Positions 8,501-17,400 of a DNA stretch of 23,631 nucleotides are shown piece after piece; positions within the stretch are counted from its first letter, which is position 1; the number at the start of each line of letters is the position of its first letter. Source of the stretch: Nemertoderma westbladi (Eukaryota > Xenacoelomorpha > Nemertodermatida > Nemertodermatidae); assembly GCA_032718475.1 (NCBI GenBank), contig JAUCBJ010007215.1, positions 64,001-87,631 of the forward strand, read 5' to 3'. A program made the position numbers and the translations under genes. Below the pieces are notes generated by a model. It searched no databases, was not told the origin of the DNA, and saw nothing but the letters and a program-made list of their open reading frames with translations.

Positions 8501-9044
8501 TGAGGTCGCCTACAGCGTTGCTGTTGAGCCGATGCTCCAGCCGTTATCCGGTGAAACTTTCACCCATCGTACCACCTCGACGGACCAGCAGGCGAGGCTG
8601 GATGTGTCTGTGAGCGGCTTCTGGGGAAACCGATTCCAGCGGTCGTTCATCGACGTGTCCGTGTTTAACCCGCTGGCGGCGACGAACGCGGCTATGTCCC
8701 TAGACGCAGCGCACCTCCACCACGAGAATCGTAAGATTCTTAAGTACGAGGAGAGGATACGGGAGGTGGAACATTCTACTTTCGTCCCCCTCATATTCTC
8801 GGCCTTTGGCGGGATGGCGCCGACCACGCGCCAGTTTGTTAAGCGCCTGGGACAGAAGCTCGCGGACAAACGCGAGGTCAGGTACTCGGAATGCGTCACG
8901 TGGATCCGGCGCAAGTTAAACTTCGCGTTGCTTCGTTCCTCCCTGCTCTGCCTTCGAGGTTGTAGGTCAGCCTCTAAACGGCCGGTTCATTGTCCAGTGT
9001 CTGATGCATCCATTCGGTTGGACAACGCCGACACTGAGCCGTAG
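5544..9044 (+). CDS. Non-LTR retrotransposon polyprotein: CXC-like, reverse transcriptase, restriction-like endonuclease (1166 aa)
   Basis: The first ATG of the frame is 5544; an upstream TTG at 5517 is not needed. Residues 2-45 hold paired cysteines (VCCGCSNSKSGRRC, CVCAVEGRQC, CSSC, NCAN) resembling the tesmin/TSO1 CXC fold, a likely nucleic-acid binder. Residues 114-206 are a Pro/Val 10-aa repeat. From about 250 (HWRPNLFLVP) comes a conserved pre-RT block. RT motifs include NAAGPSGLD, IDATNAFN (about 580), STQGDP (about 632) and catalytic YADD at 666-669. The C-terminal endonuclease has a CCHC finger (C950, C952, H960, C964), then RLD (D1020), 16 residues, D1037 in FIDVSVFNP, and KY at 1067-1068, matching the R2-type CCHC and (K/R)PD...D layout with Leu for Pro. 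It would nick target DNA and prime reverse transcription of its own RNA. All visible catalytic residues are present. I do not assign a named clade. Confidence 0.88.
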   Translation: MVCCGCSNSKSGRRCQRCVCAVEGRQCSSCAPGRNGNCANGGQTSSSQPLPSTYGAIPVASEGSLSQPVDSGTPDSGDEGDDDDTDWHDTLVDFDTTLTESTSNKAITPFKPNQASVVDPLVDPASVVGPQVPPASVVGPLVPPASVVGPLVPPAPVVGPLVPPASVVDLLVPSAPVVGPLVPPAPVVGLLAPPASGISPLVPPTGSSVGPAPLAGPSCVTGSTEVTWAHVKLPKQHIEKSIADAYGVIVHWRPNLFLVPQGAGGRAFVAEMCRILILATTNNVLQEVSLTALLLMPALLLQKPGRSSTTAIHRRILERRLESWKAGNFNELLIEARAIQSHLPKLRQFESQEVMRQKTFVRHMLTGNVSAATRCLRDLTRGKPLRLDDTFTDKDGVTKVVRDVLREKHPAAKPADESVLLTEFDRAPEFHNVVFERLDGPCIQSCLLRMKGNAAGPSGLDVQGWKHLLTRFRNPSAELCERIADLAKRLAQVVVPPGSLSALLSSRLLALDKNPGVRPIGIGEVLRRVIGKATVLCISPDLQAVGGSVQMCLGQKAGIEHAIHSLNDSFASEDCDGILQIDATNAFNVLNRSAALHNIGLVCPALHTIVTNCYSEPARLFVGGETLYSEEGSTQGDPVAMPMFGCGITPLLDELDRGCDVEQKWYADDGNAGGRLGELRKFFDIACSRGPLYGYYPSKCVLTVKPDKLVEAEALFANTIVTIDTTGNKLLGGVIGTEEFCSSYVEEKVDEFAEEVDRLAEIAAVDPHCAYAGLAFGLSCRWRFLTRVIPNATEHFGKLEETLQRFIAKLLDRPSLSAVERQLVSLPTRDGGLGIPVPSDLETQYDHSRRVCEPFADAESMAAVRTEQRRIVIEVKAESITSSRTKREQVYAQLPTDQRKLCELTTEKGASAWLNSKPLTLQVTHLSKEEFRDAVCLRYGWCPKNLPSRCACGARFSATHVLSCPTGGFPSIRHNEIRDFVANSLTEVAYSVAVEPMLQPLSGETFTHRTTSTDQQARLDVSVSGFWGNRFQRSFIDVSVFNPLAATNAAMSLDAAHLHHENRKILKYEERIREVEHSTFVPLIFSAFGGMAPTTRQFVKRLGQKLADKREVRYSECVTWIRRKLNFALLRSSLLCLRGCRSASKRPVHCPVSDASIRLDNADTEP
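5884..6160 (+). repeat. 30-bp coding minisatellite (PASVVGPLVP repeat)
   Basis: About nine diverged 30-bp units in frame, each encoding a variant of PASVVGPLVP, between the CXC-like region and the pre-RT domain. The GC-rich repeat keeps other frames open on both strands; those are by-products. It is probably a flexible Pro-rich linker of variable copy number. Confidence 0.9.
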
Positions 9045-9250
9045 CCTGGTAGTACAGCGCAGTCGTACAGGCCTACAATAGCTGACCAGTACTGCAGTAG
9101 GCCTACAACATAAACAACCAACTGTTTTGAATTTCCCCCTTACATCCGTATCACTGTACCTCATTGTATAAATCAGATTTGGTGATAGGGTGTAATAGTG
9201 CAATTTGAAATCCATTGTATCAACTATGTTATTATACTATCATCTCACAG
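9045..9250 (+). other. 3' UTR of the non-LTR element
   Basis: 206 bp from the stop codon to the right target duplication. AGGCCTACAA occurs twice (9069-9078, 9099-9108), and the second copy belongs to the block shared with the 5' UTR (9085-9113). There is no poly(A) tract. In this class the 3' UTR RNA is normally what the reverse transcriptase recognises. Confidence 0.6.
9085..9113 (+). repeat. 3' UTR copy of the motif shared with the 5' UTR
   Basis: ACCAGTAC, then a short stretch, then GCCTACAACATAA (9101-9113), matching 5421-5451 with a few indels between the blocks. Confidence 0.6.
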
Positions 9251-9265
9251 ACTAATAGACAGTGA
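9251..9265. repeat. Right target-site duplication of the non-LTR element
   Basis: ACTAATAGACAGTGA, identical to 5382-5396. Confidence 0.85.
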
Positions 9266-10236
9266 AACCCACAAATTTTGAGTACTACTGTGCTTTCTTA
9301 AGTTTGAACGACGCGAATCGTAAAACTTACGTTCCTTTGATCTTCCAGTCGTACAAATTCCCAAATACAAACCGGACGTGGGTCTTTCCGTTTTTCGGCG
9401 GCGCGGACGAATTTATTGTCTCCCAAACTTTGCGAAAAGCGGTCTAATCCTCGAAGCGGTCCAGAAATGAGTCCTTGAGTCCTGAAAAGGTCGAAGGTGA
9501 GAGTTTTACTTCTACGCTTACGAAAATCTTCCTAGGTACCGATACAAATTGGTCTTTAAACCCTATGTACCTTTTCAAGTACCGAAAAGTAACACCGCAC
9601 ACACACGGCGTAAAACAAAGTGCTACAAACTAACTGTTAGCTAGTCAAAGATTAAATACGAAAGTACTAGCTACCCTAAAGCCTACTGAAGCAGGGGACG
9701 TTCTAAATTACTAAATTTACTAACCTTAGTTTTTAAATATCTCCTACTTTCAATAGCTAACAATTCTAAACTATACTATACGCTACGATAGAAGTACTAT
9801 ACACTAATTTCAGAATTTGTATAATATACTTCCTACTGTAAGGGTCCAGTAGTATACCGCTTACCAGATCCTAGTAACGATGTATCTTACTATGAGACTC
9901 TAGTAATGTATACGGGCTTGTACAGTATCTGACAACAAATCCCAGTCCAGGATATCTAAACAAACAGATATAGTACACAAACGACTACTGGCGAGGAACA
10001 GAGCCTTGTATCTATTCTATGTACGTGAGCGGGTCTAATGCTTACGTACTAGACAGAAGGATACCTGTCCTCTAACCGGTGAGGCAGATGTACAGTTACA
10101 GTAACAGACCAAACTCACGGGAAAACAATCCCCGCGCAGCGAATCCTAACTATCACTGACAGTCCTAAATACAGTAACTTGCCGCGGTGTGATTTATATG
10201 GTTTATATACGAGCTAGTGGGTTAACAGACCTAGCG

Positions 10237-10350
10237 TAACAATGCTGATCATCCCTGTCGAAATCAGCCTAAAGGTCGTGCCTAAATGTAACAATAACTG
10301 ATCCCCCTGTACGAAATCAGTCTAAAGGGTCAGGCCTAAATGTAACAATA
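10237..10350. repeat. Two-unit tandem repeat, about 52-54 bp
   Basis: TAACAAT starts at 10,237, 10,289 and 10,343. The two units share CTGATC, CCCTGT, CGAAATCAG, CTAAAGG and GCCTAAATG blocks. Confidence 0.8.
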
Positions 10351-10638
10351 CCGTTGTCCAGACAAACAACAGTTTAATAACGAAAGTGAAATACTCCTTA
10401 TCTTGCCGCAACTAAATCAGATCCTAATTTTACAAATACAGATAATTTCCACCTAAAGTAATGTATAGTACGCTATAGCTAGTAGAACTTTAAGGGCAAT
10501 ATGTTTTAGGGCGTGTGTGTGTGGGTGTGTTACAAATAAAACAATTTCGTGTAATTCCTTTTACTAGGTTTTAGTGATTTTCTGACTAAAATGATACCGT
10601 GCGCTAGGTACTAAAATAAACTAGTCGCGTTTGTAGAA

Positions 10639-10728
10639 CTTTATACTCACGAATGACGTCAAAGCTCTCTCCTTCCTATCCACAACCCAATGGGCAACCA
10701 CAGTGTTAGTAACTACACCCGTGATTGG
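10639..10728 (-). promoter_or_regulatory. Minus-strand CCAAT / CRE / TATA promoter, probably BEL-1 LTR U3
   Basis: Reading leftward: CCAAT (complement of ATTGG 10,724-10,728), a full palindromic CRE TGACGTCA (10,654-10,661), then GTATAAAG with the TATAAAG core at 10,645-10,639. Spacing is that of a standard Pol II promoter and predicts a start near 10,615. Orientation matches BEL-1. Confidence 0.5.
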
Positions 10729-11177
10729 CACTAATACCAGATTCTGGTTGTAAGATAAGAATAGGGGTTAATCGCTACCGTACGTTAGCTGATCTGGTAT
10801 ACTAATTTATTTCTAGAACTTTGTTGCTGCGGTAGTTAGCAGCAATACCTATCAGTACGTGGCAAGGCGCGGTAGGATATTAATAAACCTCCCTAGGCCA
10901 AGCAGTGTGCCGGTAGCAGAAATGCTCCTTGCCTGATCAAATAGCTAACTCCAGACAGGGGGGGGGGGGGTACTAATGTACGTTCTACAAAGCGAACCGG
11001 TACCAAACAGTCAGTGCTATGAATCACTAAATTATGGAACGTATGCTGTAAAAGCTTCTGTGGGATATAACTGGCCCCTTTTGCTTCGCAATCCAGTTTC
11101 CCCCCAGGCGCTGGAATACTCTAAAAAGGTTCTCTAACTGTACATATATTCCCCTCGCCCGCAAGGTACCGTTACAG

Positions 11178-11230
11178 GTGTTTTAACGGACATAAAAGTC
11201 ATTCTGCTATATACGTGTTTTAGCGGACAT
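11178..11230 (+). repeat. Paired 16-bp boxes in the LTR (GTGTTTTARCGGACAT)
   Basis: Two copies 37 bp apart differing at one base, about 100-150 bp upstream of the CCAAT boxes. They are repeated in the 3' LTR. They are candidate paired binding sites in U3. Confidence 0.5.
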
Positions 11231-11333
11231 GGTAAGGCAAAAAACCCGCAATATGGCAAATACTTTTACACAGCTTAGCCGTGATGATTCAGATTACGAC
11301 ATCTAGCAGCTGGTTGCTGACATGGAAACAGCC

Positions 11334-11430
11334 ATTGGACGCGTGGTTCTTTGTTTGGCTTGAGCCAATCAGAGCGATTTTTCCTGTCGACGTGTAGCTT
11401 TTCGGCCGATCATAAAGAGAGTGTTCAGTC
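11334..11430 (+). promoter_or_regulatory. BEL-2 LTR promoter region
   Basis: Inverted CCAAT (ATTGG 11,334-11,338), CCAAT (11,365-11,369), a TATA-like CATAAAG (11,411-11,417) and an initiator-like TCAGTC (11,425-11,430). The last two are too close to both serve one start, so the exact start is open. The same set occurs in the 3' LTR about 9174 bp further on. Confidence 0.4.
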
Positions 11431-12330
11431 TTACAGTTTTTTACTGATACTTTGTTGTTATTGCTGTCTAAGCCAGAAACACCGGCTCTAGAGTTAATTC
11501 TTTTCATACTTTAAGAAGAAACATTAGTAGGCTTAAATTATAGAGCGTATGACTGTTATCAGTCAAATCCATTCACAATTCAATACTTTGTTGTTATTAC
11601 CCCAGCAAAGGACTGTTCAACATACATTATTATACTGCTATTTACTGTTGTGTTTGGTTGAATATTATTTGGAGAACATATATAAAGAACCCCAATTTCC
11701 CAATTTTCTTGATACACTACAGGTTAGAGAGACGGGTTATATATAGTGATTGCGACTTATATTGTTGTGGTTTGTAGTGAATTTAATGCTATTTGATAAG
11801 CACTACATTGGTCCGTTGCTATTCCCTTTATATATGATAAAATACATTGACGGGCGGCAAATTAGTGAGCAGTATTGTGTGTTACCGGTAGTGTGCATGA
11901 TTGTGACCGATAACTAAGCATTTCCTAAAGAATGCGACTCATACGTGAATCATAAGCCTTACCGACTTACCGTTGTGATTGGTATAAGTCATATCTCTGT
12001 TTACTTAGATAGAGCGCCACGTCCTAAAAGGAACTGTTAATATTTCCCGAAAGTGAATAATATTAGTCAGAAATTAATTATTAACGATCAATCGAATAAT
12101 ACAATACCGTAAGCTTCACTGCAATAATAATCTAAGCCGACAGAATCCAGCCTCCCGGGATTATCCAGCGGGTGAATGGACGCGCACTAGGCTGGCTTCT
12201 GCTAATGTTGTGTTTATTGGTATTAAATATTTGTCATCTTCTAAAGTATATTTATAAATCAAAAGACATATAAATTTTAGCAGGTTAAACTGCTAAAGGT
12301 CTTCAAAAGCGCGTACAATAACAGTCATTG

Positions 12331-12355
12331 ACTTTATTGCAGTAAGCAATAAAGT
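12331..12355 (+). other. 10-bp perfect hairpin just inside the 5' LTR
   Basis: ACTTTATTGC (12,331-12,340), loop AGTAA, GCAATAAAGT (12,346-12,355). It lies where a primer-binding site is expected and includes an AATAAA. A similar 10-bp stem with a 5-nt loop lies just before the 3' LTR. Confidence 0.6.
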
Positions 12356-12604
12356 TGAAAGTACCGATCGACCGGTAAACCTGAACCGGCACTTCTGTAG
12401 GTCCGTAGGCCCAACTGCCCTAACCGGTACTTCCAGTATAAGTACATTAGTATTATTCGATTTTGATTATAGTATACCGGTAGGTCTTAGTATTTAATCA
12501 GGGAACGGCCGCCCTGATTTTTATTTGAGATTCTACTTATTTCTGTCGGTTTTATTTACTAGTAGGCTAATATTGAGCAGAAGGCGTGTGACCCTGCTCA
12601 GATT

Positions 12605-13180
12605 GTTCAGATAATTGTAGGCTGAGCTGCTGTCTGACTGTTGTTGGGTTTGGAGAGATTACGGCGTGTGTAGAGTTTGTCTGATAAAGTGCTGTTAGTA
12701 AGTTGGGGCAGCCATATGCGGCAAGGTCAATCCCCTCTTAAAGAATAAGTCGTACTACCGTGATAGAACGCATGCTAACTAACTGTTTCAGAATCTGCAT
12801 ATACTGTAGTTTATTTAGGCTTGATCGTAGTCTGCCAGTGTTTTAGCCTGTGTTTGTTTGTGTGGTCTGTTCAGGTACCGTAATAGTTATTACTCAGATA
12901 TTTTGTAGGCTGGATTGTTGTCTAGCTATTATTAGGTCTGAAGAGATTGCTGCGTGTGTAGAGTTTGTCTGATAAAGCTCCGTTAGTAAGTTGGGGCAGC
13001 CATAGCGGTAAGGTCAATCCCCTCTTAAAGAATAAGTCGTACTACCGTGTTAGAACGCATACTAACTAACTATTTCAGAATCTACACGTACGGTAGTTTA
13101 TTTAGGCTTGGCGGTAGTCTGCCAGCGTTTTGGTTTGTATTTGTTTGAGTATTCTGTACGGGTAGCGTAATATTTATTAT
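12605..13180 (+). repeat. 288-bp tandem duplication in the BEL-2 leader
   Basis: Two units of 288/287 bp (about 12,605-12,892 and 12,893-13,180). Long identical blocks include AGAGTTTGTCTGATAAAG (12,672 and 12,960) and a run from GGTCAATCCCCTCTTAAAG into GTCGTACTACCGTG. The middle of the unit is better conserved than its edges. Confidence 0.9.
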
Positions 13181-14110
13181 TCAGAGTTTATGCGATTATT
13201 CGCAACATTCATGTCCCCAAGTTTATTCCTACAGTAATTGTGTTTGTTACACATACCGTTATAGTTAAATTAACTCCGGTACTACACGGGCTGCTTGGCG
13301 TAGGTAAAGACTGGTGACTTTGTGCTTCGGTCACTCCAGCAGATGCCGTGGTTCTTTTAACTGTTCAAGTATATTTAACTACTGATTATTTGTTATACCG
13401 GTACTTGTACCTAATTTAGGGTTTAGTGTACAGTGCTTTCCGAAGTAATTAGTGTGTAGGCAGTATATTTGTGTTGTAAAGTGGTTGATAGGCACATTCG
13501 TTAGCTCTATTAACTTCTGGGTAGGAACAATCCGTGATACATAACGTAGTACCTATAGCGATACGGTTATAGGTCGTCAGGCGGTGGTATTTTCCTATCT
13601 GGACAGTACAGTATATTTACTACTACTTATTATTTCAAATACCGTAGTACCCTGTCCGTTGTAATAACCAGAAATCTAACCCTTTTTAGGCTGGTTTGTA
13701 GACTTCCTGTAAAATTACCCTAAAAATTCGTACGTAATATTTTTGTTGTGTTTAACTAGAGATTTAATCTCACCCGTATCGTAAGTAATTTGTAGTATTA
13801 AGTAACTTAGGTAAATTAGAATTATCAGTTTTAGTGTCAAATAAATAGCACTTCACTGAGAGCGCACAGCTTCTGTGTAGTGACTCCCCCAGAAATAATA
13901 ACATTTATTTCAAATATTGACAAAACCCTTTTAAACGGGTATATAAATATTATAAATCAACTCAAACGATTTATAAATAGTAGGCCTGCCATACAACAAC
14001 TAGGTCTCAATATCAGTTGGACTACTGCTTAAATAACGGTAACAAAGTAAGTTAAAGTAACCAAGTAACCCTAAAATATTCAGAAATTCAATTATTTTAA
14101 AATAATTGAC

Positions 14111-14360
14111 ATACCGGTATTTACCATAGGCTTATTATATTTATTTCTATAAATTTGAGCTGAAATCATACCGGTATTCTGTAATTAATTCTAGTAATAA
14201 TTATACTTATATATACTATAAGTGTCAGCTGTATACCGGTATTCACGATAGGCCTATTATATATTTATATATATTTGTGCTAAAATTATATACCGGTACT
14301 CTGTGACAAATCTAGTCTGTAATAATACTTATATATATATTATAAGCATACCGGTATTCT
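14111..14360 (+). repeat. AT-rich tandem array with ATACCGGTAT motifs
   Basis: Two units of about 122 and 115 bp starting at 14,111 and 14,233, with a partial third at 14,348. Each unit holds two palindromic ACCGGT cores in otherwise nearly pure AT sequence. It lies just upstream of the gag ATG. The ACCGGT core also occurs at several other places in both BEL leaders. Confidence 0.8.
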
Positions 14361-14493
14361 AATATATTATACATATATCACGCTACACTGAGTAGCAGTA
14401 TCGGTAATTAATTATTAGGCTAACAGTGATACTGAATTACTAGACTTGCTTTAACTGTAATATAGCAGTAGGCATTCGACTGTACAATCAAAC

Positions 14494-17400
14494 ATGGCTG
14501 ACACAAGGCAAACTCTGTCAGATAGTCTCCTAGAAACAACAGCCTGTTTCTCAGATCAAAGTGTAGAGAATCCCAGACCGAGGTCTGAAACCCCTCATAC
14601 TGTAAGACGGGCAACCCCTGCAGTGGTTGTGTCAGAACCTAGGTTGGTAGAAAAGATTTCGCAATTTGCGAAGTTATTGAAGTGCCGTTGGTCTGCCATA
14701 GGCACTCGGGCCCAAGTCAAGCGGGATCAAGAAGAAGCTATAAAACAGCAGCAACATCCTAGCCAAGAACCTAGTTCTCAGCAGCCCGATAGCTCCAGTA
14801 GTTCGGATACTGCTGAGCGGACGTCCGAACGCGGAGCGAAGATGGCGGATACGGTTTATGATGAGCGGCCAACCTATGAAGAATCAACCGACGCCACTTC
14901 TTCTCAAGTGGAAGGTGAGGTGGAAAGCGAAGTGGAAAGTGAGGTGGAAAGCGAAGTGGAAAGTGAGGTGGAAAGCGAAGTGGAAAGCGAGGTGGAAAGC
15001 GAAGTGGAAAGCGAATTAACAGCAGCAGAGAAGCCGCGAACTAGAGACGCTATCGACATTTATTTGTCCGACTATCAGCGATTCCTAGGAGACGAAGAGT
15101 TGAGGAGACGGCTGTCTGGACTTTCCCCTAATAGTGAAGGAACCAAGCTTGTGTTGGACTCAATCGATGCCGAAATGTTAGCTGCAAACCAAGCTGAATG
15201 TGATGAAAAACTCCGCCTCATTAGAGTCCGAGAAGAACAAGTAAAGAAAAGAAGGATAGAGGAACAAAAGGCGGCGGCTATGGCAGAAGCAGAAGTAGAA
15301 AGAAAGGCAGCAAAGGCAGTGGCAGAAGCAGAATGGAGAGCCTCTGAGCAGACTACCCAACTGGAGTTGGAAAATCTGCAAGAGATACAAGACAGTATAA
15401 ATAAACAGTTTACTGCTAATCAAATGCAGATGATGAGAAAATCTACTCCCAAGCGCCAGGGATACACATCCTCGGAGGAAGGCGAGACCACCGATCCTGA
15501 AGGCGGAGGAAATAGATCTCATCTAAGTGGGCGTAGAAAAACATCTTACCGTCGCAAATTGCCTGATTTGCCCCCAGCTGTTAAAAGACAGCTAACTAGC
15601 ACAGACTTAGGTAGTGCAGAACCCATAGAACAATTTATCCAGGTCAAAAGACTCCCTACTATAGTCGATGAACCTGAAATAATTAGGCCTGTCGTTCCCA
15701 AAGTCACTTCTGTGTTAGAGACCCCTGTACTTCCAGAGCTTAACTCTAAATTCCCTTTACATAGTACTACACTGCCTGTACCCGGTGGAACAGTCCATGC
15801 AAATACCCCTGTCCAGATAGCAGAGAGAGAAATCAATAATTTGTCTCCCGTCGTCCCGCGTCAGCCCGCTACTATGTTGGCGACTCCCGCTTCGGCGGTT
15901 GAGTGGGTGGAAGAGGGACGGTGGGGGATGAATCTCCTGCTAGGACAGATGCAGGAGACTGTCCACCAACTTAAGGGAACAGTGAGGGAAGGTAGAGCAG
16001 AGTTGCAAGAAGTGCAGCAAAGTATCGCGCTAGAACGCGACAACTTAGTCAATATACAAAAGAGTATACCAATACCCCCTGTAACATTGTGTCAACCTGT
16101 TAGGTCTGAAGTATTACATGCGCAAGGTGTGGAGCCTACACGCATCTATACTGCTAGTGAAGTTGAAACTCCTATAACAAACCCTATTAAGGGTGATTAT
16201 AGACCTGTTATTAATGATATTCCCTATAGACCTGATAATGATCCGAGAAATTTATATACCGATAATTCGATATTAAATAACACGATGGCCCAAGAAAGCT
16301 TTACGCGTCAGATGGCTAGAACAGAAGCCCGCCAAGCGGTCAAAGTGGGAGAGATCGTCAAATTCAATGGAGATGAGATGAAATGGTTACCTTTCAACGA
16401 ATATTACAAAGATAGCATACAGAACTCTGTACTATCTAACGGAGAGAAACTTAGATTCCTCATCAAGTGCTTGGAAGGACCTCCCAAGTTAATGGCGTTA
16501 AAGTTTATTGGACATCCAGATGGATTAAGACAAGTTTGGGATACATTAAACATCAGGTATGGTAACAAGGATAACATAGCTAAGTATTTGTATGCAAAAT
16601 TAGTAGCCCCCCGACACTTCCTTAGTAGCGAGATTATAGAGTTTTCCGATGAAATTCAAGAGATCTGTAGACAACTGGACTGGTTAGGTAAGTCGCATGA
16701 ATATCAGAGTTCCATGGTTATTGGAGCCGTAGTCTCTACTTTACCAAAGGGTGGAGTATGTACACGCTGGGACAAGAAAGTGTTGTACATGAATGAACAA
16801 CAACGACGAAGTCCTACCATGGCTGATCTCATGTCTTTCTTAGATAGTGAAGTAAAATTACAACTCATAAGGCAGTCCAGAGAGAAAACATCGGAAAATA
16901 AGGTAAGTGAGAAACCCGTTTCTAGGAGAAGGATAATACCAGTGTGTTATACTGACGACGGCGAAAGCCAAGCTTCTCAAGAAGAGGACAGCGGGAAAGA
17001 CACAGCAAAATCTTACTATGACAACAAGACCTATAAAGACGTAAGTAAATACAAGTCTCGAACCAGTGACAGGAGAGAACAGGTAACAACAACTCCTCCT
17101 ACGTCTCCTAAGAGAATTCACGGAAGAAAGCCCGAAGAAAGAACGAGAGTGCAGAACGTTAACCAAGTTAAGGTGAGTAACATCAAACCAAAATGTGCGC
17201 TGTGCGACGGGCCCCACCGTTTGAGTGCGTGTGCAGAATTCCTAAAGAAATCCATGGCAGATAGACGTGGAGTCCTGTGGGATAAGCGGTTATGTTATAA
17301 CTGTCTCAGACGCGGACACCAGCGGCGAACCTGTTACTCTGACGCAAGGTGTGCTAAGTGCGGCGCGAAACATCATAGCTTGTTGCACACGGAATTCGAA

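Larger units (their letters stand above)
5397..9250 (+). mobile_element. RLE-type non-LTR retrotransposon, apparently complete, 3854 bp
   Basis: One long ORF (5544-9044) with reverse transcriptase and restriction-like endonuclease, a 147-bp 5' UTR and a 206-bp 3' UTR, all enclosed by a perfect 15-bp direct repeat. There are no LTRs and no poly(A) or simple-repeat tail at the 3' junction, as in several elements of the R2/NeSL/CRE type. The element lies in the opposite orientation to BEL-1 and splits its leader. An open ORF and a perfect duplication suggest recent insertion. Confidence 0.85.
1..10860 (-). mobile_element. BEL/Pao LTR retrotransposon BEL-1, partial, interrupted by a non-LTR insertion
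   Basis: A minus-strand element with gag, protease and the start of a BEL/Pao reverse transcriptase; the rest of pol and the 3' LTR lie beyond base 1. Above the gag ATG (5006) is a non-coding leader, broken at 5397-9250 by a non-LTR element and resuming at 9266. The 5' LTR cannot be proved because its partner is outside the window. A minus-strand CCAAT-CRE-TATA cluster at 10,639-10,728 fits a U3 promoter. The right limit is inferred: it is set where the BEL-2 LTR repeat begins. Whether BEL-1 sequence resumes after 21,491 is not shown. Confidence 0.7.
9266..10860 (-). other. Non-coding DNA: presumed rest of BEL-1 leader and 5' LTR
   Basis: About 1.6 kb with no credible ORF on either strand. 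If the non-LTR insertion is removed, this DNA continues the BEL-1 leader from 5381, and a minus-strand promoter sits near its right end. The distance from that promoter to the gag ATG, insertion excluded, is about 1.75 kb, comparable to the 2.2-kb leader of BEL-2. No primer-binding site or LTR/leader junction could be placed. A TTGCTGC/GCAGCAA hairpin lies near 10,822-10,843. Confidence 0.4.
10861..12317 (+). repeat. 5' LTR of BEL-2 (1457 bp)
   Basis: Direct repeat of 20,036-21,491. It ends in TACA; with the preceding T at 10,860 the left copy would be TG...CA, but the base before the right copy is C. It carries a 13-G tract (10,968-10,980), two near-identical 16-bp boxes (11,178-11,193 and 11,215-11,230) and CCAAT boxes. 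Short ORFs within it (for example 11,549-11,746) match nothing I recognise. Confidence 0.9.
12318..14493 (+). other. BEL-2 leader (5' untranslated region)
   Basis: 2.2 kb of AT-rich non-coding DNA between LTR and gag ATG. It contains a strong hairpin 13 nt inside the LTR, a 288-bp tandem duplication, and an AT-rich array carrying ACCGGT. No 3'-tRNA complement beginning TGG is visible next to the LTR, so the priming site is unknown. No ORF of note. Confidence 0.7.

Noticed and set aside
11289-11746. Small ORFs inside the LTR (11,289-11,507 minus and 11,549-11,746 plus, repeated at 20,463-20,920)
   Set aside because: They occur twice only because the LTR does. They show no motif, and nothing besides length supports coding.
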